Positions 24,130 to 35,702 of a stretch of DNA of 64,000 bases are shown here, piece by piece (position 1 is the first letter of the stretch; every line of letters begins with the position of its first letter). The DNA comes from Paralvinella palmiformis (Eukaryota > Annelida > Polychaeta > Terebellida > Alvinellidae): NCBI GenBank assembly GCA_025642065.1, contig JAODUP010000948.1:1-64000 (forward strand). The letters run 5' to 3'. Below the pieces are notes generated by a model. The model searched no databases and had not been told where the DNA came from. It worked only from the letters and a program-made list of their open reading frames with translations. Position numbers and translations under genes: made by a program.

Positions 24130-26330
24130 AGAGTTAAAATGCCCCATACACGTTTCAATTTCAGACGTATTAAATCTCACCTTTTATGAGTTTGAGCTTT
24201 AAGAGACTAAGTTCACTACGTGCCTCCGATAATTGGAAGTCTGAGAAGGATCCTTAGAGCAATAGAAAAATTAGGTACATTATCCAGGAGTTTGTGTTGC
24301 AGTATAACCGGAAGTACTTCTTGTGGCAGAATAAGTTTGGAAGTCTTCGAGTTGTCTTCATCATGGATCAATAAATGTTCCAAATGCTTACAGTCTTAAA
24401 GTACATTCACTAGATTTGCTCTTATAGTGTATGTATTATGCAGGACGATGATTGATGATTTATGTTTTACGGCCACTTTTGAGCACATGGTAGGCTAAAT
24501 GGGTCGACTGATCCCCCAAGCTAATGAAGCGAAGTCGAAGATGAAACACTTCAGATATGCCCACGCCGAGATTCGAACTCAGGTGGTAGTGATGTGCGGT
24601 ACAACGCGCTACCAATTAGACCACGGAGGCGCCCTATATAATACAAGAAGTCAAGTAGTGAATTGTATTATTGTAGCTTCTGGAATATCTCTTCCACGGA
24701 TTGTATGATCATTTCTAAAACAGCATAATGAAACCTATTTTTAATATTTGCTTCTCCTTTTTTCTAACTACTGTCTTAGTAGCGTATGTCAAAACGTGTT
24801 GAAAAGATGTAAACCCATGTAATAAGGGATACCACAAACTTGTATTTACTAATTGTACCAGCATGGGCTTTTGATTCACTTCGGGAAGTATTTGCGGATG
24901 AACCTTTTAGACTTGTCTCTATCAAAACATTATATATATTACCAGCATGATACCTCAGTGATTTAGCACCATTTTATTTCACTCAATTGCCTAACAGTTA
25001 TCTGTATGTCTGATCAGTGGCCAGTTAGAATTTGCCCCCATTTAGGCTATGTAGATAAATAATTTCAGATCCGTTAAACCAAACTGAAGGAAGTAGTTGC
25101 TTCCAGACAGCAACTATCAACATCATTGACTACCAAGTTAAAAGCATTTCCGGGCACGTCGAAGTATGTTCGGAACTCAGTCTTGGACATACTTTTCTTT
25201 GCCTTTCACTTCAGTCCCTTTATCATAACTTCGACCTCGCAAATGTTCAATTAGCAATCCAAATGTTTCACGCTGTTCAACAAGAGTTTCTGCTGTTAAG
25301 ACCCATATAAATTCCTTTAGTATATTTATTAAGGTAGTTAATCACTATTTCTTTTTCATTGCCTCTAACTCTACGCAAATTTTTTAAATTTCATGATAAT
25401 ATTAAAGAAGACTAGATATTTTACACATTTAAAAACACTTCCATTGCTTGCACTGTACAACGTTTCAGTTATATCACATAGTGCCAAAGTTTCCATAGCA
25501 ATAATGATTACCAAAACAGTTAAGCATTGAATAATTTGTCCTTCTTGCCTACATTCCTGCTGGCTAATAACATTAATGATTTTTTTTCTTTGGTAAGTGC
25601 AATTCAATTGCTTGATAGAATTGATGGTTTTCTAAACGGTTAGTATTCCTCTTGTGAGAAGCAAGAATTGCTCCGATGTTCTTCCTGCCCTTTGAACCTG
25701 TTTCTTATAGGAACCATTTCTTTTGCTGAACTACTTCCAGCATAAACAAAAAAAAAACAAAAAACAATATCTATTGATGTTGAAGCAACAAATCATGGCA
25801 CATTTCTTCACCATTTGCCAATATTTTCTTGCAGTGTATAAGAGAAAATCCTCTTTTTGTGTGTTTGCGAAAATCATGCGACAGAACCTGCTATGGTTCA
25901 TTTTGTATTATAAACTGTAGCAAATTATCACTGGAACAGTTGGGCCTTGTGGCAGGGTTACTGTAATTCAAATAAGGCACAGTTCAATCCTCGTTTGCTG
26001 AATTGGCTGGATTCTCATTATTTTTGACATCGTCCTTTCCTCATGAATGCTTTCGGGCATTAGCCCCAATTTGCGAAGATCCGGTCTTAGAAATTGATAT
26101 CACTTGTCGTAGGAGCACAACCTTCAGTTCCCACCGCGGTAATTTCAACAAGAATACTCATATTCATGTTCTTGATTTGCTTTCTCTCTATAAAGATATT
26201 TCAGAAAGAATACCTTTTGTTTTATACGTTTCATAGCTTGTTCTGGATTTCATTTGCTGTATTTGGCACAAGAAAGTCTTTTATCAGTCAGACCTCACCG
26301 AAAATAGGCCATATCAGAGATAATTTGATT
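24130..26330 (-). mobile_element. hAT transposase remnant (ZMYM1-like/DUF4371 type)
   Basis: Minus strand, in the order expected for the family. A DUF4371-like segment lies at 25371-25520 (ETLALCDITETLYSASNGS). A block at 25186-25262 reads LRGRSYDKGTEVKGKEK, matching the RGQ-YD-G motif of this hAT group. NLVVNDVDSCCLEAT lies near 25101-25165 (family: NLV-ND). A KFVVSLITW segment lies near 24840-24880. The C-terminal hAT dimerisation motif is at about 24185-24290 (NVPNFSIALRILLRLP, then LLKLKLIK). Multiple stops and frameshifts make it inactive. A SINE at 24446-24634 interrupts it upstream of the dimerisation motif. The N-terminal part above 25650 is too decayed to map, and no TIRs were found, so the outer limits are approximate. 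Confidence 0.8.
24446..24634 (-). mobile_element. tRNA-derived SINE (family 1) nested in the hAT remnant
   Basis: On the minus strand: head with A and B boxes (B box reverse-complement near 24573-24583, 'gattcgaactc'), body and 'gatgattgatgatt' tail. Full length but diverged (the body has 'gggtcgactgatccccc'). It splits the hAT coding relic, so it inserted after it. No clean target duplication is visible. Confidence 0.9.
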
Positions 26331-26334
26331 TAAA

Positions 26335-27085
26335 TTGATTTAAGTTTAACAAATAACAGTATTGATTGTGATGGAAACAATAAACTAGCTATGAATCAAC
26401 AATGGACCACAAACTACTATGAACAATGAACTAATGATAGCACCAGCCCTGTCTATGAAATCAAATTATTCTTCACAAATGATTGGTTCCAGGAAATGGT
26501 AGCCAAATGTTATACCTTACACAAATTGTAATAATCTTATTAATTGTAATTGCGGAATTAATTAAAGTTTGATTGTAATTATTTCTAAATCGTATGTATA
26601 GCCATAACGATTTGCAAAAATAGAAAATATAACAAACCTTTAGAAAGCGGCATTTACCTATTTCAGCAAATATAACTCATATTGCAGCAGCGACATACAA
26701 TTAATGTGTTATTTTCAGGAAATGGCTTCGTCATGTCTCCTTTAAATTACGCTAAAACTGAGAAGATTAATGTCTAACTTTGTTTATAAAAGCCAACTCA
26801 AGTTATTCATTTAAAGTGGATTTTAATTTACATTTCTGCAAATACTTGGACACTAGTCAGATGGATGGAAGTTCCTGAACTATTCATCTTTCCAGATATG
26901 AAGAACAGTTTTAAAAAACAATTGATTTTCTATTTTATGGAGTTTCATTTTTATACAGTGTTCTATTTGGTTTTTCCCATTATTATAAAGTTCAGAATTA
27001 CTCTACTTAAATCTTTATCTTATCAAGTAATTGGTTTAAGCTATATTAATTAGTGGTCAATTTATAAATATCATTATTATTGCTA
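26335..27085. other. Unassigned AT-rich sequence
   Basis: No gene or element was recognised. Confidence 0.4.
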
Positions 27086-27091
27086 GAAGTA

Positions 27092-28827
27092 CAGTCCAGC
27101 ACCTTATCACAGGGTAAGCCATTGGTAGAAGAGTCCTGCATGTCCATGATGGATACATTTGAGCCTTTTACAGAGACTAATATCAGACAGTTGCTGAAAA
27201 GGTCATCTAATGCTTTCTGTGCAGTTGACCCTATGCCTACATGGCTTGTGAAAGATTGTCTGGATGTTCTGATAAACCCAATTACAAATATAGTTAATAA
27301 ATCATTATCTCTGGTGTTTTCCCAAGATCCATGAAAGCTGCCCTTGTAAAACCATTAATAAAAAAACACTATGGACTGTAATATTCTAAACGATTACAGA
27401 CCTGTTTCAAATCTTACATTTTTATCTAAAGTTATAGAAAAGGCAGTTACTTTCCATCTAAACAAATATTTAATCAATAATATCCTTAATGAATCACTAC
27501 AGTCTGCCTATAAAAGTGGTCACAGCACTGAAACAGTCTTGGTTCGAGTGAAAAATGATATTATGATGCCAATTGATCAAGGTAAGCCAGTGATACTTGT
27601 TCTTCTGGACCTGTCTACTGCATTTGATACAGTTGACCATAATGTACTTTTCTCTAGGTTAAAAGACATGTTTGGTCTGTCAGGTAGAGTACTTGAATGG
27701 TTTAGATCCTATCTGGAACAACGCTTCCAGAGAGTGTCTATTCATGGTATTTTATCTGACAGTCAGTTTTTGTTATCTGGTGTACCACAGGGTTCAGGTC
27801 TTGGTCCTCTGGTTTTCACAATGTATACCCGTCCTCTTGGGATCATTGCGCAGCGATTTTGGGGTTAAATATCACTTGTATGGTGATGACACACAGCTGT
27901 ATATATCACTAGATCCTGACAATTAATTAAATTTCTCCTCTTCCTTGAAGAATTTAGAACATTGTATTGACGATATTCGGCTATGGATGACTCAAAATCT
28001 TCTAAAACTAAATGAGAATAAAACAAATATTTTGTGTTAAATCCCTAAAGACACAAGCATTACAAATGGGTGCATCTTCGATTACCCCTAATGAGTCAAT
28101 AAAAAGTCTAGGGGTTATTTTTGACCAATGTATTAACATGCATGAACATTCATATCAGTATGCCGAACTGCCTACAACCATCTTAAGAACATGTTTAAAA
28201 GCATTCTTGACATAAGAATCACTTGTAACTGTAGTTCATGCCTTTGTTACATCTCGTATAGACTATTGTAACTCCCTGTTATATGGCATATCTGATTATA
28301 ACATTAATCGCCTTCAGCGAATTCAGAATAGTAGAACTCGCATGGTGACAAATATTCGAAAATATGATCATATCACCCCAATTCTTCAAAAACTACATTG
28401 GCTACCTGTTAGACAGAGTATCCATTTCAAAAGTTGTTAATAACTTATAAATCTATTAATGATATGGCAACAGAATACCTGTGTGAACTGGTTTCCATTA
28501 GAACGTCATCCCGAAAACTCAGGTCATCCAGTCAGATACTATTGCAGGTGCCAGTGTCTCGGCTCAAGTCATATGGTGATTGTGCATTTAGTGTTACAGC
28601 CCCACTTTGTGGAATAAGTTGCCGGCAAATATTAGAAATGCGTCGTCTCTTGGAAATTTTAAGTCTCTTCTAAAAACACACCTATTTAAGGTCGCTTTCA
28701 CAGATAATATTATTTTTAAATAATTACAGGGTTTTTACAGACATTATTTGGGGTATTATTATATTACATATTATTTGTACAGCGCCTTTGAATGGCTCCT
28801 GCTAGTAAGGGCGCTTTATTAAATATA

Positions 28828-28864
<37 letters not shown>
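27092..28864 (+). mobile_element. L2/CR1-type LINE copy A (5'-truncated)
   Basis: About 1.77 kb. It starts at a point matching about 51978 of copy B, so the endonuclease is missing. It includes the RT core and C-terminal region and ends with the family 3' terminus ('cctttgaatggctcctgc' then 'gggcgctttatt') and an (ATT)n tail. It aligns closely with copy B along its length. No clear target duplication was found. Truncation at the 5' end is the usual outcome of target-primed reverse transcription. Confidence 0.92.
27122..28730 (+). pseudogene. LINE reverse transcriptase (copy A), broken
   Basis: Frames join across breaks. An N-terminal piece with CAVDPMPTWLVKDC stops after a one-base loss near 27310. 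27371-27868 carries the fingers (NDYRPVSNLTFLSKVIEK), motif A (LLDLSTAFDTVDH) and motif B (SGVPQGSGLGPL). A frameshift near 27855 moves motif C into another frame as LYGDD (family form usually YADD). The C-terminal domain (RIDYCNSLLY, LQRIQNS, LHWLPVRQ) follows in pieces to about 28730. Unlike copy B it keeps the motif C region. Inactive. Confidence 0.9.
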
Positions 28865-28865
<1 letters not shown>

Positions 28866-29532
28866 GGTCTTATCTTATAATTAATTGTTCATTTTTAGAA
28901 CTATGGTTTAACTAGCGTGCTTTTCATTTCGTAACACCATATTCTAACTCATTGAATCATACCCGTCACGTCTCTGTCCAAGGATACCTGCTATACGCAA
29001 AATGTAAAAATATATATTTTATTTCAGAGTTTAATTTTGTCTCGTTGTTATAATCCTACATATCATAAAATGCAATCAATGGAGTTAATACTATATGAAG
29101 ATTTTATTGAGATCTTAAATTGGAAATACAAAGGCAGGATAGAGTATCTAACATATTATAAATGAGAAAACTATTAGAAGATTCTCCCCGAAAAACCAAA
29201 CAGTATGTTCGAAGAACCACCACCAATAAGTAGATTTGCAGTTTTTCATATCATAATCTGTGTCTTACACCAATCAGAATCAGCAGGTGGTGTACATTTT
29301 TTTTGTTGACAACAATAATAACACGTTATTATCATTCCCGTTGTTAACGGAAGATTATAGGAAAAACTGCCGAATTTATGTATTTATTTTGATTACTCGC
29401 ATATTTTACGAGTTCCGGAAAACATAATTCACTGCTTTAATGTTACTTAACGTGAAATAACTGAGAGACGGCGAGTCAAGTAATGAGATAAACGAGTTTT
29501 GTTATGATACACTTTTTCACAAAAATACTATT

Positions 29533-29598
29533 ATCATATATATATCCATTATATTTTTATATATATATAAAAATATTTTATATAAAATAATATATATA

Positions 29599-29644
<46 letters not shown>
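29533..29644. repeat. Imperfect AT palindrome plus (TA)n
   Basis: 'tttttatatatatataaaaa' is near 29553-29573, followed by inverted 'attttatataaaat' units and a (TA)n run to 29644. Likely cruciform-prone. Confidence 0.85.
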
Positions 29645-29648
<4 letters not shown>

Positions 29649-29894
29649 CGGTTTTCCATCCTAAACTACTGTTATCATCAATCACATAAAAGTTTTCCAT
29701 AATACTCTGCCAGGACTATTAATACGAATCTCAGATTACTATTTCGATATTTTGGGAAAGGCTATATTATTGTTATAAACGGTTGTTTAAAACCCGATAA
29801 GATACTGGAAACACTTATAACCAATGGAGCAGGAGATCCCACTTATATATTATAACTAAACAATACCGACAGGCATGTCTAAGGAAGAGGTAGA

Positions 29895-29895
<1 letters not shown>

Positions 29896-29935
<40 letters not shown>
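29896..29935. repeat. (ATT)n
   Basis: About 40 bp of the ATT trinucleotide. The L2/CR1 3' terminus motif is not present upstream, so it is probably independent of a LINE. Confidence 0.9.
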
Positions 29936-31139
29936 AAGGACTAGTACAGTGTGTATAATTTGTATGATATTAAACTTAATTTGGAAGCCTTTTCAATGTC
30001 AAATTAATTATTTTTATAGCGTCAGGATAGGAAACCTAGCATCTTGTTCATGAATGTTTAAGTACAGCACTAAGCGAATCAATTTGATAATATATCGAAA
30101 TGTTCTATCTATATTGTTAACATATTTAACCAGAAAAAGGGACAACATCCACCTATAATCATATTACTATGTCGGAGGATTATATGGACTAACCGAAGAC
30201 ATATACATAATGGCTTGGTGTAATTTCAAATGTTCATATAATGATATCGTTCTCATTGTCAGGATTGGTTTAGTAACATAGGGAACAAGAGATTAAACGA
30301 AAGGGAGACACATCGACGTGTAGTAGATTTATAATAGTAATTAAATTGTAAAAGGACATAATACACTGATTGGTAACATGAATACTGAACAACGTTCTTC
30401 TACATTGTTGTCTTCCCGTTTATAATTCGTTGTGCTAAGTTCTCCTTCTAAGTTCTCCAGTTTTATTTTTAACTTGCCATCACTAATACAAAACAACGTT
30501 CCATAGATGCTCTGCCAGTACGAAGTTTCACCGAGTGATGGTTATAAATTGCCTAATTATCTAAATTCTGCTACAGTCTTCGTTATTAATTCGTTATTCT
30601 ATCCGAAGTTATATTTCGGTATATTGCAGAATTGACCTAAGACATGTTAATAAGAAATATACTCCATCAAAATTAAACACGATGGCGATAATTTCAGGTA
30701 TCACTAATTGCTATATCTAGTCCGGCAAGATGTTAGGTTGATATTCGAGTCTAATGACATGCAATTAGTGAACTTTTGTTATTTGATGGAATATACGTCG
30801 AATGGAAATATAATATGTGAACCATGTTCGTGCGATTACAATATTTACATTGGAAATGTCACGAGCATTGGTGTATTAATATTAATGGCCCAGTATCTCA
30901 GGTTTTATGTTCGTTGACAAGAGATAGCGAGCAACAGGTTGCTATGGTTTGTCGTGTATAATTATCTCCTTATCTGTTACTATCTAAACAAATCGATGCG
31001 CATCTTCAGACTTCTGGTTACAATGTAACATATAACTAGTTAATAATAAAAACTGTTGTCGTTATGTGTACATTATGTTATTTAAGAAACCAATCGGGCT
31101 TTCTTTGTCGTTGTTATCATGAACATCAATTATAAATTA

Positions 31140-33490
31140 CAACATGATACAATTTTGGAGAAACATTATTGTGCAACGTATTAAGAATGCATATTATCGG
31201 GAATATTGTTATAATCTTAGTGCAACGAAGGATAACAACAAAATAACTAAAAATACGATCAACAAGTATATATCATAAAAACGAAGTGGACTAGTATTCT
31301 TCAACACATACATAACATTATAGTAAGGAGCATATTGATTTTATCTGTTTTCGGTGTATATTATGTCCAAAATGATTTTTAAAGTTGAAACATGAAATTG
31401 GTGTTTCATGCAATATTTTCTAACGTTCGAGTCCTTTGTCTTCTTTAGTTATTCATCAAGTTTTTAATAAATGCAAGCATTCGATAAATACCGCTTTATA
31501 TTCATGCATAGCTCGTAATTGTATTCGACAAAGGAATGCATGCACAACTTTGAAAATGAGAAAATATACACAGAGAAAGGCACAAAATATTTGATAGGAA
31601 ATATTCGAATTTATAGCATTATTCGAATTTTCGAATTTACCACAGTAAACAGTGCAAAACGTCATTTAGATTATAACACTCATTCTTGTTTGATCCTTTG
31701 TTGTGCAGGGCAAGCAAGGTAACAAAAACAGATACAACTATTTACGTGTAAAAGAGTTTCGCCGAAATTCTTACTCGATATAAAAAATTTCCACTTGTAT
31801 CTTGATATTCTAGATTTAATTCGAAAGTGGCACTGTTAAAATTGGTTGTTACGTATTCTCTCGGTTTATGTAGTCGCGCTGATAAATTATGTGATCTGTG
31901 ATCTGCTAATATAGGCAGACGGAAGATAATTGATAGAATTGCAATGCTATCTTGAATAATCTCTACAACAGATTGAGAGCAGAAGGGAGGGGGGCGGGAT
32001 GGAGGTAACGAAAGCTACACTGTTTAGACTGATAACTTCGTGGCCAATTTTCTGACTCAACGTTTTATTTCGTACAACCTTGTTGTTAATGCAGTCATTT
32101 GTATGGCGATGCATATCAGGTTCTATATTATCGCTCATGTCACAATGAAGACATAAGAGAGAAGGCAAACGTGACACGTCTCAGCTTACCTACATACGTA
32201 CATTGTATTGTATGATGCAAACAAAATGGAACTCGTCGTTACAAAAAATATAATTCGCTTAGTAGATACAATAGCACCAAATAAATGAAAACGTGAGAAT
32301 ATTTTATTTCTGAACTAAGGAAGTAGCAAAGATAGGAATTTTGTATTTGAACGTATCTTATATTTATATGTGTGAAATGCTTCCTTTTCAGGTCGTTGTT
32401 TGGCGATATCTATCTTATATTTATATTTTTTGTGTGAAATGCTTCCTTTTCAGGTCGTTGTTTGGCGATATCTATCTTATATTCATATGTGTGAAATGCT
32501 TCCTTTTCAGGTCGTTGTTTGGCGATATCTATCTTATATTTATATGTGTGAAATGCCTCCTTTTCAGGTCGTTGTTTGGCGATATCTATCTTATATTTAT
32601 ATGTGTGAAATGCCTCCTTTTCAGGTCGTTGTTTGGCGATATCTATAATATTTTTATGTTGATTGTTTTGTGCGATATGTCTTGATATAATCGCATGATT
32701 TCTCTTCAAATGTAACTAACAGCTTCTTGTAGTAGAACTTGTCTCAATCGATTAGCATGATGTCAGATAGAGCGTTTCAGATTTATGCTTCTGCTGACGT
32801 TATTGATGAGCAAATTTTACGTAGAAAAATAACAAACAAGAAGGAAACAGGAATGGTTTAAACACAATCTTTATTATTAACCCATATTTACACTAACACC
32901 TATACATATTGCCATATATCACATTGTTCTTTTATAGAGATTCCTATCGACATACAACTCAGCAGCTAAAATAATATAGAATATTTTATTTTGTCCATGA
33001 CAGCTCTATGCTCATTTTAAATTTCCCTTTTATAATTAAACACTCCACCAGCAGGTTTTATCCGCATACTTAGAGTAGGATATATTCAAACCATTTATGA
33101 TCTTTATGAACATCCACACAACATTTCTAGGATACAGATAGCCCACAAAGGCACAGGATTAGTAAGTCATATGTCATATACCCACTATATTTATTGGTAT
33201 ACTAGACTTTAGAGAATATCTGTCAAGTCTAGATTCCTCTAGAGTAGAAATTTACCCTAAATGCCATCTACGAATACCTTAGTTTTATTGGTACATGTGT
33301 ATTGTTCATGACTGCAATATTATGGAGACTATCGAAGTACTTTCAGTGTTTTTAATATGCCTTAAGTGACAGCCTAAACGATCTAGAGCCATTAGACGAC
33401 AAAGAAACTACAAAACACATCACGTGACTGTCTGCAATCCAGAATTATTTTTGGAACCAGGAAGGATTTAATTAAGACTGTGTCACGTCA
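31140..33490. repeat. Diverged paralogous block, copy 2
   Basis: Same order and orientation as 790-3250 (see that entry for landmarks). It differs in carrying an expanded 57-bp minisatellite (32349-32645) where copy 1 has a single degenerate unit, and in lacking the SINE: 'atgatctttatgaacatcc' (33097-33115) is the empty site. Similarity may extend upstream, since 30460-30570 resembles 8120-8250. Confidence 0.7.
32349..32645. repeat. 57-bp minisatellite, about five units
   Basis: Unit starts at 32402, 32464, 32521, 32578 and 32635 ('ggcgatatct' anchor); spacing is 62, 57, 57 and 57. The first full unit has a 5-bp T insertion. A partial unit precedes it from about 32349. Because 57 is a multiple of three and no stop arises, three overlapping frames of 82-114 codons stay open on both strands. 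They have no known domain and are best explained by the repeat. Confidence 0.95.
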
Positions 33491-33509
33491 CTATATTATT
33501 TGTTCTATT

Positions 33510-35080
33510 TTCATGCGAACCATTGCCTATTTACTGAGCTTTTTATAACTTTTATAACAGAGGTAACATGTGGAAGAATTACAATTGAGTTACTTCCCAT
33601 CAAGTTCCTATATAATTTGAAGAGTTTTGTTTGATCTTTTCCACATTGCTCTATCTTTGTGGACTTGTTCTCCTCGGAGAGTAGTGTATTGATTTTTCTA
33701 AAGAGATCCCTGTATATTTCAGAATGCACCATTAAGGAAGTTCGGCGCCAGGTTCTCTCTCCTTTCCTCCGAATTTTCTTAGCAGATCTAAGTTTATCAG
33801 CGTACCAAGGAGTTTCTGGTCTCGACATTATTAGAAGGAGCATGGTGATTTTTAATAGTCTGGACACCTTTGTTATAGGCTTCTACGAGTTCATCAACTG
33901 ATCCATCAAATTCAGTCAGGTGTTGAGACGACTCAATAAATTCCTTTATATTTATGCCACGATTTAATATTTATATATTTGATCTTTCTTTGTATGCAAT
34001 CGGGTTTATCCATATTAATAATGAACTGTACAGTCAGATGATCGCCGAAGGATTTATCTTTGTTACTACTGAGACAAGTGTCAAATACAGAAGGAGTTCC
34101 TATTATGAAGGGACTCGATTATCTAGAGATGACCAAATCTAGTGTGTGGCCTCCTTTGTGAGTTTCACTGTTAACCTGCTGAGTCAATCCGTGTGAATCC
34201 AATATACTGCAAAACCTACGAGCTTCAAGATTACACTTAATATTTACATGGAAGTTTAAAACCCCAGTTATTATGATATCATATGATAATGGCTATGCTA
34301 TTTAAGTATTTAGACCATTCATCAAAGAAAAGTGAGTTTCTAAAGCCATTTTATTTAGAAGGAGGGGGCTATATATAATATCAAATTTAAATGTAACCTT
34401 ACCTATATTTATAGTACAATCCATATTTGCAAAATGAGCATACATCTCCGTTGTCTCTGACTTACTCACCGTGACAATCATTCCGAATTTGTAGAGTATG
34501 CCAATACCTCTACCGCGTCTGTCACTTTTAAGAGGAATATGATTAAACTCATAACCTGCAGGAACGAACTCATTTATGGTGAGCTGATCAATCAGTGTCA
34601 GTTCCGAGAAACCTAATACATCAATACCTTGTGATACAGCATAATCAGCCACAAGCATCTCTTTAATCCTCAAAGATTGAACATTCAGACAACATACCGT
34701 TAATGGGACCTCACCCTTCTGATCATCATGTAAGGAATCAATCACATATACGTTACGAAAATTAATACTCCTTAGTAAAACCCTAGCATGTCTACGACGA
34801 GGGCGCACAATAACTTTAATAGATTTAGATTTAAAATCTGAAGACGATGTATTAACAAATGAATTAACAATAAACAAAGACTTCGCCGGCTCATTGCCAG
34901 TTAACGAAATAAGATTCCTGGTATTCACAACAGGTTTATTGTGATAGGCACTTACTTTGTAGCAGGTGTTAATCTAATACATTTAATATGCCTAATTAAC
35001 TGTCTACCAGCCCGAGTTCCCGTCTTGTGCGACGACGCGAACGCCAATTTGTCAAAACAGTGGCCTTCCTTTCACACCTG
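33510..35080 (-). mobile_element. LINE of a second L2/CR1-like family, 5' part only
   Basis: Minus strand. A GC-richer leader (about 35080-34930) is followed by an open frame (34928-34302) with apurinic-type endonuclease motifs: CCLNVQSLRIKE (N-containing block), LGFSELTL (catalytic Glu block) and GRGIGILYK. The frame then breaks, and further endonuclease pieces appear: RRFCSILDSHGLTQQV, GGHTLDLVIS and GDHLTV. A linker piece (33867-33511) carries PWYADKLRSAKKIRRKGERTW. Similarity stops near 33510, before any RT motif. Loss of the 3' half is unusual for a LINE and implies a later deletion or rearrangement. Confidence 0.85.
34302..34928 (-). pseudogene. LINE endonuclease N-terminal region
   Basis: A 208-codon open frame, the longest of its kind in the central region. 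It has a basic N-terminal stretch (VIVRPRRRHARVLLRS) and then the EEP endonuclease start described for the parent element. The Glu of the SELTL block is retained. The GDFN-equivalent region downstream reads GILNFHVN, so the expected GDFN is degraded. No ATG begins the frame at 34928 (the first codon is GTG), so the true start is not resolved. Inactive as part of a truncated LINE. Confidence 0.82.
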
Positions 35081-35094
35081 GCCGCTGGCTGTTT

Positions 35095-35702
35095 TTCATG
35101 CCATAATGGCTCTGCACACAGGTATCAGATATAATTTTTATAATAGTTACGAGTAGGTCATAGTGTTTATTGGATTTGTATGTTTATGAGGTATTTGACA
35201 CTCCAGAAAATATCACAAGGCATATTATGCTGAGGTTTGAGATATTCCCTTTTCTGTGCCTGGAGATTGTATGTTTCCAGGTCCCCGCATTCTAAGAAAG
35301 GTTGGCCTAGAGCTGTATATTCCGTGCACCATTTGCGTCTTTGGAGGCACGCGGTTTAGTTGTCTGGCCTGGTTATCCAGCACTTAAATTACTGTAGTAG
35401 GCACAATACGCTCTTAAAGCATTATATGTACTCCTGACTCAGGAATAGAAACACTGCATCGCATCTCGAGCGATGACACTGGACACAGCTTGTGTGGTTG
35501 ATGTGTTTTAGATAACAACTTTAGTTGTATATATAATTCACCTTAGTTATTTGTGGGAATAGAATTATCTTTCCTAGGTCCAGTTATGTCCAGCCTTACT
35601 ATGACATTTAAGGCTAACTTTAGTCTCCTTGTCATTAATGAAACCCTATATTATAATTATAGTTTGTATAGCAGACATTATTTCTGATTTGAGAATGTTA
35701 AT
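35095..35702 (+). repeat. R1 repeat, copy 2a (first unit of a tandem pair)
   Basis: Matches the first 57% of copy 1, from 'taatagttacgagtagg' through 'tatagcagacatta', and ends at 'ttaatatatag', where the next unit starts. The anchor 'gagtaggtca' recurs at 35151 and 35769, giving a 618-bp period. Confidence 0.85.

Larger units (their letters stand above)
28866..30430. other. Unassigned sequence with AT palindromes
   Basis: No gene. Contains an AT-rich palindromic tract (29533-29644) and an (ATT)n run (29896-29935). Confidence 0.45.

Noticed and set aside
32341..32709. Three overlapping frames of 82-114 codons with repeated motifs
   Set aside because: They exist because the 57-bp minisatellite is a multiple of three; no known domain, and both strands are open.
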